Positions 1 through 7,769 of a DNA stretch of 15,077 bases are shown piece by piece. How positions within the stretch are numbered: position 1 is the stretch's first letter; every line of letters starts with the position of its first letter. The translations under genes were made by a program, and so were the position numbers. Source of the DNA: JADFRG01 sp046759305. GTDB lineage: Bacteria; Chloroflexota; Anaerolineae; Anaerolineales; E44-bin32. Location of the stretch: the NCBI GenBank assembly GCA_046759305.1, contig JBHIBY010000060.1:1-15077 (forward strand), written 5' to 3'. The notes under the pieces are model-generated. The model was not told the origin of the DNA, made no database searches, and saw nothing but the letters and a program-made list of their open reading frames with translations.

Positions 1-799
1 TCGGGCTGTATCCCACCAAGACCAGCCGGCCGCCGTTGCGCGTGGAGGCGAAGGCCTGTTCCTGAGTCGCGGGAGTACCGACGCACTCGAAGGCCACATC
101 TGCCCCGCCGCCGGTCAGCTTGCGAACGAGCTTATCGACGCGCTCCTCTCCGGATGGGTCGATCGCTTCTGCAGCCCCTAGTTTTTTAGCCCATTCCAAT
201 TTCTCATCCGAGATATCAACTGCAACCACTCGCGCCCTGAGCATCGCGGCCACCTGTACCACGTTGGCTCCGATTCCACCGCAGCCGTAAACCACCACAT
301 TGTCGCCGGGGTTGACCTGGCCCCGGACGGCGACCGCATGGTATGGCGTGGTAGTTGCGTCGGCGATAATGGCCCCCTCTTCCAGGGGAATCTCTTCCGG
401 AAGAGCGAAGACGCTGTGACGCGGAGCCAATACGTACTCTGCATAGGCGCCATCTACGTGGTTGCCCAGCATGATCTGATTTTCGCAGACATTGTCCCGC
501 CCGTTGCGGCAAGCTGTACAAGTCCCACAGGCGAAGATGGTGGACAATAAGACGCGATCCCCTTCGCTCCATTCGGTGACCTCAGCGCCCATACCGGCGA
601 TGGTCCCAGAGGCCTCATGTCCAAGAATGAGCGGAGGCTTCTTGAAGGTGGGAGTTCCGTGGTCGATATAGTGCAGGTCGCTGTGACATACGCCGCAGGC
701 TGCCACTTTGACCAACACTTCATTCGGTCCGGGTTCAGGGGTAGCAACGTCTTCGATTGCTAGGGGCCGGTTTGGCTCGATCAAGACTGCTGCTCTCAT
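1..799 (-). CDS. Zinc-dependent alcohol dehydrogenase (MDR family), 3' end cut by window edge
   Basis: Medium-chain zinc dehydrogenase that should oxidise an alcohol, possibly a hydroxyacyl-CoA, with NAD. I read 266 residues from ATG 797-799; about 80-90 C-terminal residues are missing. Visible: the catalytic-zinc region CGVCHSD (C38) with GHE (H61-E62), a complete structural-zinc set C91, C94, C97, C105 (C-x2-C-x2-C-x7-C), and a Rossmann motif GCGGIGANV at 172-180. Asp195 at the end of the second strand (VVAVDIS) favours NAD over NADP. An AAGGAG lies 12 nt before the ATG, slightly far. It is the last visible gene of the reductase operon, 196 nt after the FAD-subunit gene. Inference: it could act like 6-hydroxycyclohex-1-ene-1-carbonyl-CoA dehydrogenase, a zinc ADH of the anaerobic benzoyl-CoA pathway, but the residues seen do not separate that from a generic ADH. 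Confidence 0.9.
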   Translation of the reverse strand, partial: MRAAVLIEPNRPLAIEDVATPEPGPNEVLVKVAACGVCHSDLHYIDHGTPTFKKPPLILGHEASGTIAGMGAEVTEWSEGDRVLLSTIFACGTCTACRNGRDNVCENQIMLGNHVDGAYAEYVLAPRHSVFALPEEIPLEEGAIIADATTTPYHAVAVRGQVNPGDNVVVYGCGGIGANVVQVAAMLRARVVAVDISDEKLEWAKKLGAAEAIDPSGEERVDKLVRKLTGGGADVAFECVGTPATQEQAFASTRNGGRLVLVGYSP

Positions 800-995
800 A
801 ATCAGGTCTTTCTCCTTCTCATTTTCAGCCTCACCGTTTGAAATCCTTCAGGCGCTATTGCCCAACAGTCCGGCTCTCGCCATTGAGTGGCTAGGCAAAG
901 TGATACGCCCCCTCCAGGGTTCGGGGCTGTCGATTTCGCTCATTAGGCCCTGGTATTTCCCGGCGAATCCGGAGGTTTCGAATTTGGTGCACACG
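800..995. other. Non-coding gap between FAD-subunit gene and alcohol dehydrogenase
   Basis: 196 nt within the minus-strand operon. Apart from the AAGGAG serving the dehydrogenase I see no convincing promoter, terminator or strong hairpin. A 31-codon minus-strand ORF (848-943) has no recognisable product. The dehydrogenase is therefore probably read through from upstream, though a weak internal promoter cannot be excluded. Confidence 0.5.
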
Positions 996-1988
996 CTAGA
1001 CTCCCTCTGTTAATCCAGCGGCCTCAGACAGAGCGCGTGCGATGTAGACACGGGCCATCTTCTTGCGGTAGCTCAAGGTCATATCGGTGTTATCGAGTGG
1101 CTTAGCATGCTTAGCCGCAGCATCGGCCACTTCCGCTACCAGTTCAGGAGTGATTCGTTTCCCAATGAGCAAATCGGCAGCTTCCGCAACGAGTTTCGGT
1201 CGCGAGGACACTGCACCCAGCACGATCCGCGCCTTTGCACACGTTCCGCCCTTGTCGATTAGTACGGCAACAGCTACCCCCAGGATCGGAAAATCGATCG
1301 ACCCTCTCCGGCGCAGTTTCCAATAGCTCGTTCGCCAACCATCAAGCGGAGGCAGGTGTATCGAGATCACGAGTTCATCCGGGGATTTATCTAAGTACTC
1401 GGACCCGTCATTTCGATAAAGTTCCTCGGCCGGGATCGTGCGCTCGCCTTGAGGACCAACCAGGCGCACTTCCCCTCCGAGTGCAACCACAACTGGAGCA
1501 CAGTCGGAAGACGAGACTGCAAGGCACTTCTGACTGCTGAGTGCGACCCAGCAGGTGTCGCCGTCCTTCTTCATGCAGAAGCCCAGTGCCTTGCGCCAGG
1601 CATGCGACTGGTTGTAGTAATTGCAGCGCGTATCCAAGCACAAGTTCCCTCCAATGGTGCCCGCGTTGCGCAAGGATGGAGAGGAAACCAGGCTGGCCGC
1701 ATGCGCCAAAGAAGGATAACCACGTCGGACGTCAGGGTGATCCACGAGATCTGTAAGCGTGACCCCCGCCCCGATCGCTAGTCCGGATCCGTTGGAAACC
1801 TCTCGCAGTTCGTGGACTCCACGCAGCCCAATCAGCACCTTCGGTTCGAACTGACGCCTCTTCATATTGGGAAACAGGTCGGTGCCTCCCGCCACATACA
1901 TTGCCTCAGAGCCGTGCTCAGCTTTCAGAGCCACGGCTTCCTCAACCGTCGAAGGGGCGTAGTAGTCGAAGGTCGGCAACCGAATCAT
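996..1988 (-). CDS. hcrB: FAD / [4Fe-4S] subunit of 4-hydroxybenzoyl-CoA reductase-like molybdenum enzyme
   Basis: Medium, FAD-binding subunit (330 aa) of a xanthine-oxidase-family enzyme; it passes electrons between the iron-sulphur subunit and the external donor or acceptor. Visible: FAD-loop motif AGGTDLF at 33-39 and TIGGNLC at 111-117, both typical of the CoxM/XdhB FAD domain. After the second motif comes an insertion with C122, C138, C146 and C155 (spacing x15, x7, x8), followed by the usual C-terminal domain. Most XdhB/CoxM proteins lack this insertion. In Thauera 4-hydroxybenzoyl-CoA reductase the homologous loop binds an additional [4Fe-4S] cluster, and from memory at the same residue numbers. 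The start ATG (1986-1988) has GAGGAG 11 nt upstream and overlaps the stop of the last mini-ORF in the repeat array before it. The true substrate is inferred; another hydroxyaryl-CoA is possible. Confidence 0.88.
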   Translation of the reverse strand: MIRLPTFDYYAPSTVEEAVALKAEHGSEAMYVAGGTDLFPNMKRRQFEPKVLIGLRGVHELREVSNGSGLAIGAGVTLTDLVDHPDVRRGYPSLAHAASLVSSPSLRNAGTIGGNLCLDTRCNYYNQSHAWRKALGFCMKKDGDTCWVALSSQKCLAVSSSDCAPVVVALGGEVRLVGPQGERTIPAEELYRNDGSEYLDKSPDELVISIHLPPLDGWRTSYWKLRRRGSIDFPILGVAVAVLIDKGGTCAKARIVLGAVSSRPKLVAEAADLLIGKRITPELVAEVADAAAKHAKPLDNTDMTLSYRKKMARVYIARALSEAAGLTEGV

Positions 1989-2044
1989 CTGACAGAAAGC
2001 TCCTCGGGCGGGACCAGGCGATCGCAGACAGACAATCTAATCAT
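1985..2044 (-). CDS. Mini-ORF 3 in junction repeat (19 codons)
   Basis: Reads MIRLSVCDRLVPPEELSVR then TGA. The first four residues equal the start of the FAD subunit; PPEEL-x-V copies the C-terminus of the Mo subunit (PPEEFFVE). The ATG has AAGGAG 11 nt upstream and overlaps the previous mini-ORF stop. Its own TGA overlaps the hcrB ATG (ATGA), and its PPEEL codons supply the hcrB GAGGAG. Translation is plausible because of this architecture; a function for the peptide itself is not implied. Confidence 0.35.
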   Translation of the reverse strand: MIRLSVCDRLVPPEELSVR

Positions 2045-2100
2045 TCGACATAGAGCTCCTTGGGCGAAGCGGGGAAATTAAAAGTGGGCAAGCGATTCAT
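2041..2100 (-). CDS. Mini-ORF 2 in junction repeat (19 codons)
   Basis: Reads MNRLPTFNFPASPKELYVE then TGA. Residues 3-7 (RLPTF) match the FAD-subunit start; the ending P-K-E-L-Y-V-E matches the Mo-subunit end. Start and stop each overlap the neighbouring mini-ORF as ATGA. Its own Shine-Dalgarno position reads AAGCAA, a decayed version of AAGGAG, so it would depend on reinitiation. It may simply be a relic. Confidence 0.3.
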   Translation of the reverse strand: MNRLPTFNFPASPKELYVE

Positions 2101-2216
2101 TGGGCGAATAGTTGCTTGGGCGGGACTGTCGAAGTGGGGAAATTACAAGCGGGCAAGCGATTCATTGGGCGAACAGTTGCTTGAGCTGGACGATCGAAGG
2201 TGGGCAACCTAATCAT
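2097..2216 (-). CDS. Mini-ORF 1 in junction repeat (39 codons, two fused units)
   Basis: Starts at ATG 2214-2216, which overlaps the Mo-subunit stop TGA (2213-2215) as ATGA, with that gene's GAGGAG 11 nt upstream. It opens MIRLPTFD, identical to the first eight residues of the FAD subunit, then diverges. At codon 18 (ATG 2163-2165) the next repeat unit begins in the same frame with MNRLPA, so two units are fused here, the one place where the stop/start overlap was lost. It ends P-P-K-Q-L-F-A-Q, then TGA overlapping the next ATG. This looks like the ancestral hcrB start, now cut off from the rest of the gene. Confidence 0.4.
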   Translation of the reverse strand: MIRLPTFDRPAQATVRPMNRLPACNFPTSTVPPKQLFAQ

Positions 2217-4615
2217 TCGACGAAGAACTCCTCAGGCGGATCGACGCGCTCAGGCTCCGGATACTCGATCGCAGGAATCCGGGTCGGGCCTACTCTAGCT
2301 CGCCTTCCTCGCGCTTTCTCATTTAATCCTTTTAGCACTTTCTCCGCCGATATCGGCAGTTCATCCACACGCACGCCGGTGGCATCGTGAATCGCATTGG
2401 CCACAGACGGAGCAACCGGGAGCAGGGGTCCCTGGCCGGCCTCCTTTGCGCCATAAGGTCCCTCTGGATCGTGTGTTTCAACCAGGATGCTTTCGATCTC
2501 AGGAGTTTCCAGAATGGTTGGACTCTTGTAGTCCAACATGGAAGGAATCTTGTGCAGGCCACGCCGGAAGACTTGCTCCTCCATCGTCGCCTCTCCCAAA
2601 CCCATGTAAACACTGCCTTCCAGCTGTCCAATAACCAGCGTGGGATTGATAGCCTTGCCGATATCATGGGCCAACCAAAGCTTGTCAACGGTGTATGCTC
2701 CCGTCTCGAGGTCACAGGTCACCTCTGCCACGCAAGCGGAGTAGCTATAGGCCGGCGATGGCCCGACCCCGGAACCTTTGTACGGACCTCCACGCCTCGG
2801 AGGCGTGTAACTACCCACAGATCCGAGAGTGCCGTAGGTAGCCTCCGCCAGTTGCGCAGCCTCTTCGAAGGTCATCCCCTGGGATGGATCATCAACCGAG
2901 AGTACGCGGTTCTCCCCCATGAAAAGGCTTGCGGGTGGTACATCCAGTTGCTCAGCAACTGCGGAGAGGATCATGTTCCGCAAAGGCTCTGCTGCCGAGA
3001 TTGCTGCGTTGCCAGTCATCAGTGTCACACGGCTGGAGTAGCTTCCGAGGTCGACCGGCGTGAGGTCCGTGTCGGCAGTAACCACGACCACGCGATCCAG
3101 GCTCAAACCGAATTCTTCTGCGACGATGGCCGCCAGCATAGAGTCTGAGCCCTGCCCGATGTCGGTGCTTCCACAGAACACGGTAACGCCTCCACCGCGG
3201 TCGACTTTGATCTGAACCCCGGAATGAGGCATCTTGTTCCAATAGATAGGCAGGCCTGCGCCGGTGAGGTAGGAACTGCACGCCAACCCCAGACCTTTTC
3301 CTGGCGGCATCTTCCCTCGTCGCGTTCCAAAATCTGAGGCTGCGACCACCTTTTGAATGCACTCACCTAAGCCCATGGTGGTGATCGATAGGTGGTTGAC
3401 GGTCTTGCTGTATGCCGGAACCAGATGCCGCAACCGCATCTTGGCAGGATCCAGGTCCAGGTCCTCTGCGAATTTATCAAGCTGAATTTCGACCGCAAAG
3501 CGCGGCTGTGGGGTAGCATGCCCGCGCTTCGGGCCGCAAGGAGGTTTGTTCGTGAAAATCCTTACGCCCTCGAACTTGTAGTTCGGTATGGGGTAGGTCA
3601 CCGTTTGCAGTGCACCCGTGTAGTAAGTGCTTGCCACGCCATAGCTGCCATAGGCTCCTCCATCCAGAAACGAACGGAAATGCATGGCGGTTATCGCCCC
3701 ATTCTTCTTCATTCCTGTCCGAATCCACATGAGCACCGGGTGCCGCCCGCGATGGGTGTAGAAAACTTCTTCACGGGTCAGCGTCACTTTCACCGGCCGA
3801 CCAGTAATCATGGCTAGTTTGGCCACCACGATCTCGTGGGAAAAGGGGTCGCTCTTTCCGCCAAACCCTCCACCGATTGGAGGGGCGATGACGTGAATGC
3901 GACTGTGGGGTAACTCGAGAACCTTCGCCAGCGCGCGGTGGACATAGTGTGGGGTCTGGGTGGATGACCACAGCGTGAGACGGCTATCCGCGCCGTACTG
4001 CGCGAGGGCCGCATGCTGCTCAATCGGCAAATGGGTATTGCCTTCGTAGTAGAAGATGTCCTCGCGCACATGGTCCGCCATGGCGAATCCATCCTCGATG
4101 TCGCCGAATTCCAACGAAACGAGTTTGTGAACGTTGCCTCGATGCGCATATTCGTGAATTTGGATCTCTTCTTGGGAGATGGCCTCCTCAATCGTCATCA
4201 GGGCTGGCAGCGGTTCGTAATCCACCAAGATGTCATCCAACGCTGCCTCAGCTGTCTCCTCGTCCAATGCAGCTACCGCCGCTACCGTGTCGCCAATCAT
4301 GCGCACTTTGCCAATACAGAGGGCTTCTTCGTCTTGGCTCACGGGCAAGATTCCAAACTTGATTGGCAGATCGTTTCCGGATATGGCTGCCACGACGCCG
4401 GAGCGTTCCAGGGCCGGTCCCAGGTCGAGCCGTTTGATGCGCGCGTGAGGATGCGGGCTTCTCAGGATCTTGCAGTACAGCATGCGCGGCAGGTGCAGGT
4501 CATCTGTGTAGCGCGCCTCGCCGATCACCTTGCTCATGGCGTCGATCTTGGTCCATGACTTGCCGACCAGGTTGTGCTCCTGCGTCTCAGCCACCAGATT
4601 GTCTCGAACGGTCAT
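2213..4615 (-). CDS. hcrA: Molybdenum cofactor-binding large subunit of 4-hydroxybenzoyl-CoA reductase-like enzyme
   Basis: Catalytic Mo/molybdopterin subunit, 800 aa, xanthine-oxidase family. Visible: N-terminal domain opening VGKSWTKIDA...GEARYTDDL, cofactor loop GGGFGGK at 248-254, GPKRGH at 361-366 (the form I associate with aryl-CoA reductase-type subunits rather than the RGAGRPE of CO and xanthine dehydrogenases), DIGQGSDS at 485-492, and active-site loop YGAKEAGQG at 721-729. In my hand alignment the family's catalytic glutamate (in GEPP of xanthine oxidase) is Gln728 here. I chose ATG 4613-4615, which overlaps the preceding gene by 29 nt and puts the family motif near the N-terminus; a TTG 18 codons upstream is less likely. 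Tail residues 763-800 (basic, then PPEEFFVE) lie past the conserved domain. Substrate is inferred from the subunit set. Confidence 0.88.
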   Translation of the reverse strand: MTVRDNLVAETQEHNLVGKSWTKIDAMSKVIGEARYTDDLHLPRMLYCKILRSPHPHARIKRLDLGPALERSGVVAAISGNDLPIKFGILPVSQDEEALCIGKVRMIGDTVAAVAALDEETAEAALDDILVDYEPLPALMTIEEAISQEEIQIHEYAHRGNVHKLVSLEFGDIEDGFAMADHVREDIFYYEGNTHLPIEQHAALAQYGADSRLTLWSSTQTPHYVHRALAKVLELPHSRIHVIAPPIGGGFGGKSDPFSHEIVVAKLAMITGRPVKVTLTREEVFYTHRGRHPVLMWIRTGMKKNGAITAMHFRSFLDGGAYGSYGVASTYYTGALQTVTYPIPNYKFEGVRIFTNKPPCGPKRGHATPQPRFAVEIQLDKFAEDLDLDPAKMRLRHLVPAYSKTVNHLSITTMGLGECIQKVVAASDFGTRRGKMPPGKGLGLACSSYLTGAGLPIYWNKMPHSGVQIKVDRGGGVTVFCGSTDIGQGSDSMLAAIVAEEFGLSLDRVVVVTADTDLTPVDLGSYSSRVTLMTGNAAISAAEPLRNMILSAVAEQLDVPPASLFMGENRVLSVDDPSQGMTFEEAAQLAEATYGTLGSVGSYTPPRRGGPYKGSGVGPSPAYSYSACVAEVTCDLETGAYTVDKLWLAHDIGKAINPTLVIGQLEGSVYMGLGEATMEEQVFRRGLHKIPSMLDYKSPTILETPEIESILVETHDPEGPYGAKEAGQGPLLPVAPSVANAIHDATGVRVDELPISAEKVLKGLNEKARGRRARVGPTRIPAIEYPEPERVDPPEEFFVE

Positions 4616-5096
4616 GATTCTCGGCTTGGGGTTGCATGCGTTCAGAGGCCATTTCCACGGCTTCAACAATTTTGCTGTAGCCCGTGCAGCGGCACAGATT
4701 GCCCGCCAATGCTTCGCGGATCATGGATTCGTCGGGCCGAGGATCAGAATCCAGGAGCGCCTTGGAGGTGACAATCATGCCTGGCGTGCAGTAGCCGCAT
4801 TGGGCTGCCCCGAGTTCGGAAAAGGCGGTCTGAAGGGGATGCGCGTGTCTATCGTCGGCTACGCCCTCAATGGTGAGGATATCGCTTCCTTGAACCTCGA
4901 TGGGCAGCACCAGACAGGAGAGGACCGGCCGGCCGTCGATCAGGACCGAGCAGGCGCCGCACTCGCCGAGCTCACAACCATGTTTTGTACCCGCTAGGTT
5001 CAGGTCCTCACGCAGCACTTCAAGCAGCGTCTTGTGAACGGAGGTCCATACCTCCCGGACTTGCCCGTTGACTATTAAACTAATCAGTTGCTTCAT
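4587..5096 (-). CDS. hcrC: [2Fe-2S] small subunit of 4-hydroxybenzoyl-CoA reductase-like enzyme
   Basis: Electron-transfer subunit, 169 aa, carrying two [2Fe-2S] clusters between FAD and molybdenum. All eight cysteine ligands are present: plant-ferredoxin type C41, C46, C49, C61 (CELGECGAC then C), and the family-specific alpha-helical cluster C100, C103 (CGYC) with C135, C137 (CRC). A hydrophilic tail follows residue 152. The ATG (5094-5096) overlaps the iclR stop as TAATG, and GAGG sits 5 nt upstream, so translation is probably coupled to the regulator. The 3' end overlaps the large-subunit start by 29 nt. Family membership is certain; assignment to an Hcr-type reductase rests mainly on the extra cluster in the FAD subunit. 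No signal peptide, so cytoplasmic. Confidence 0.92.
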   Translation of the reverse strand: MKQLISLIVNGQVREVWTSVHKTLLEVLREDLNLAGTKHGCELGECGACSVLIDGRPVLSCLVLPIEVQGSDILTIEGVADDRHAHPLQTAFSELGAAQCGYCTPGMIVTSKALLDSDPRPDESMIREALAGNLCRCTGYSKIVEAVEMASERMQPQAENHDRSRQSGG

Positions 5097-5887
5097 TAAT
5101 CCTCAGTTGACTCTAGCTTGATCCTCTCTGAGGGTGCGCCCATTCCAATGGAGATTTGCCGTGCTGCAAGGGTTGTGGCTTCAATGGCGCTACGTTTCGC
5201 GTCCTGCTCCATGCGGCCAGCGAATCCGGCCACGGTGAGAACAGCAAGTGTTCTGTCCGCGTCGCGTATCGGTGCCGAGATTGCCCACACACCCTCCAGG
5301 TACTCTTCGGAGTCATCGACCGCGTAGCCTTGTCGCCTCACATTCTTGAGGCTTGCCTTATAGGTGGAAGGGTCGGTGATAGATGCATCGGTGTACTTCC
5401 GCAATGCGTGAGCGGTGAATAGTCGATCGATGTCCTCTTCTCGCATCGAAGCCAAAAATGCGCGGCCAAACGAACCAGCGGAGTAATGCAAACGTTGGCC
5501 ACTGACAGCGGCGACCCTCAACTCCCGAGCGGGCTCTACTTTATCGATGATGGTGATCCCATCGTCTTCGAATACGCCCAGCAGGACCGTCTCCTGGGTT
5601 CGCTTGACGAGGTCCAACAGAAAAGGACGAGCGACCTGTCGGACGTCACGGCGAGTCTGGGCCAAGCCACCTAGCTCGATCAAACTAGGCCCAAGCCGAT
5701 ATTTGCGTGTTTGGGGATCCTGCTCCAGCATGCGGTACTCGGAAAGCGTTCGGACAATGCCATGCACGGTGCTCTTGTTGATGTTCAGAACATGACTGAG
5801 CTCGGACACGCCGTATTCCAACTGACTGTCCTTGAACGCGTTCAGAATGCGCATCGCCCGTTCGACGGCGGGCACCATCGGAGACAT
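5096..5887 (-). CDS. IclR-family transcriptional regulator, first gene of reductase operon
   Basis: 263 aa, normal IclR length. An N-terminal winged helix-turn-helix covers about residues 6-70 (AVERAMRILNAF opening, recognition region ELSHVLNINKSTVHGIVRTL). The C-terminal effector domain contains the usual GRAFLA, the R-R-x-GYAVDDSEEYLEGVWAISAPI block and a final hydrophobic AVLTVAGF strand. IclR proteins often control aromatic-acid catabolism and bind small acids or acyl-CoAs; the ligand here cannot be read from sequence. Being cotranscribed ahead of the enzyme genes it presumably controls its own operon; a perfect palindrome lies 24 nt upstream of the start. ATG 5885-5887 is used; an in-frame ATG three codons in (MVPAVERAM) is also possible. 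Confidence 0.93.
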   Translation of the reverse strand: MSPMVPAVERAMRILNAFKDSQLEYGVSELSHVLNINKSTVHGIVRTLSEYRMLEQDPQTRKYRLGPSLIELGGLAQTRRDVRQVARPFLLDLVKRTQETVLLGVFEDDGITIIDKVEPARELRVAAVSGQRLHYSAGSFGRAFLASMREEDIDRLFTAHALRKYTDASITDPSTYKASLKNVRRQGYAVDDSEEYLEGVWAISAPIRDADRTLAVLTVAGFAGRMEQDAKRSAIEATTLAARQISIGMGAPSERIKLESTED

Positions 5888-5910
5888 CGTCAGATTATCC
5901 CGAGCAGGCC

Positions 5911-5926
5911 GTTCTCTATAGAGAAC
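5911..5926. promoter_or_regulatory. Perfect 16-bp palindrome, probable IclR operator
   Basis: GTTCTCTATAGAGAAC is its own reverse complement. It lies between the iclR start and the best promoter, just downstream of the expected transcription start, where a bound regulator would block elongation or initiation. Length and symmetry suit IclR-family operators. The link to this particular regulator is inferred from position. Confidence 0.7.
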
Positions 5927-5943
5927 AACGGTCTGTAGAAAGA

Positions 5944-5972
5944 ATTGTCGCGTTAAATGGAGTTCGAGTCAA
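5944..5972 (-). promoter_or_regulatory. Sigma70-type promoter for the iclR-hcrCAB operon
   Basis: On the minus strand: -35 TTGACT (5967-5972, five of six consensus bases), 17-nt spacer, -10 GACAAT (5944-5949, four of six). The start would fall near 5937, leaving a leader of about 50 nt that contains the palindrome at 5911-5926. Confidence 0.55.
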
Positions 5973-6004
5973 CCCAAGCGTCGGAAAATGTCTGCTTCGT
6001 AACT

Positions 6005-6023
6005 GCTCCCAGCTGCTGGGAGC
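6005..6023. promoter_or_regulatory. 8-bp inverted repeat upstream of mutase promoter
   Basis: GCTCCCAG - CTG - CTGGGAGC, perfect 8-bp arms around 3 nt. It sits 9 nt upstream of the mutase -35 element, a usual place for an activator or repressor site. It is unrelated in sequence to the palindrome at 5911-5926, suggesting a second regulator. No T-run follows on either strand, so it is not a terminator. Confidence 0.5.
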
Positions 6024-6032
6024 GGGAAGGGG

Positions 6033-6063
6033 TTGAAGAGCCCACAGACCCGAATGCTATAAT
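6033..6063 (+). promoter_or_regulatory. Promoter of acyl-CoA mutase gene, extended -10
   Basis: TGCTATAAT gives a perfect -10 hexamer (6058-6063) with an upstream TG. A weak -35, TTGAAG (6033-6038), lies 19 nt before it; the extended -10 may compensate. The start near 6070 leaves a leader of about 20 nt containing the Shine-Dalgarno AGGGAG (6076-6081), 8 nt before the ATG. Confidence 0.65.
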
Positions 6064-6089
6064 CGCCCACGAGCCAGGGAGCGACACTT

Positions 6090-7765
<1,676 letters not shown>

Positions 7766-7769
<4 letters not shown>

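Larger units (their letters stand above)
1985..2216 (-). repeat. Degenerate tandem copies of the hcrA-hcrB junction
   Basis: The gap between the two subunit genes is built from diverged repeats starting at ATG positions 2216, 2165, 2100, 2044 and, for hcrB itself, 1988, giving unit lengths of 51, 65, 56 and 56 nt. Each unit opens like hcrB (ATG-A[TA]T-[CA]G[CGA]-TTG, then usually CC[CG]) and closes like the end of hcrA (GAGGAG-like run, then a codon set resembling L-x-V-E and TGA). The outer members are the real hcrA end and the real hcrB start. Spacing is irregular and copies are diverged. The simplest reading is repeated duplication of an ancestral ATGA gene junction. Positions and reading frames were checked codon by codon. 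Confidence 0.85.

Noticed and set aside
848..943. 31-codon minus-strand ORF between hcrB and the dehydrogenase
   Set aside because: No good ribosome site and no recognisable motif; an ORF of this length is expected by chance.
1985..2216. CRISPR or ordinary intergenic repeat at the hcrA-hcrB gap
   Set aside because: Units are not separated by unique spacers, vary in length, and are homologous to the ends of the flanking genes.
2387..3148. 253-codon plus-strand ORF opposite the Mo-subunit gene
   Set aside because: It lies antisense to a clearly conserved gene and its translation has no recognisable domain; it follows from codon use on the other strand.
4616..4669. TTG start adding 18 residues to the Mo subunit
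   Set aside because: The ATG at 4613-4615 gives the usual N-terminus and a short overlap; the added residues show no family resemblance and TTG is a poorer start.
4587..5096. Plain xanthine or CO dehydrogenase assignment for the three-subunit enzyme
   Set aside because: The extra four-cysteine loop in the FAD subunit and GPKRGH in the Mo subunit fit aryl-CoA reductases better; the CO dehydrogenase active-site Cys loop is not seen.
5894..5899. GATAAT as the iclR -10, which would make the mRNA leaderless
   Set aside because: No -35 lies at a suitable distance; the TTGACT/GACAAT pair with a 17-nt spacer at 5944-5972 is better.
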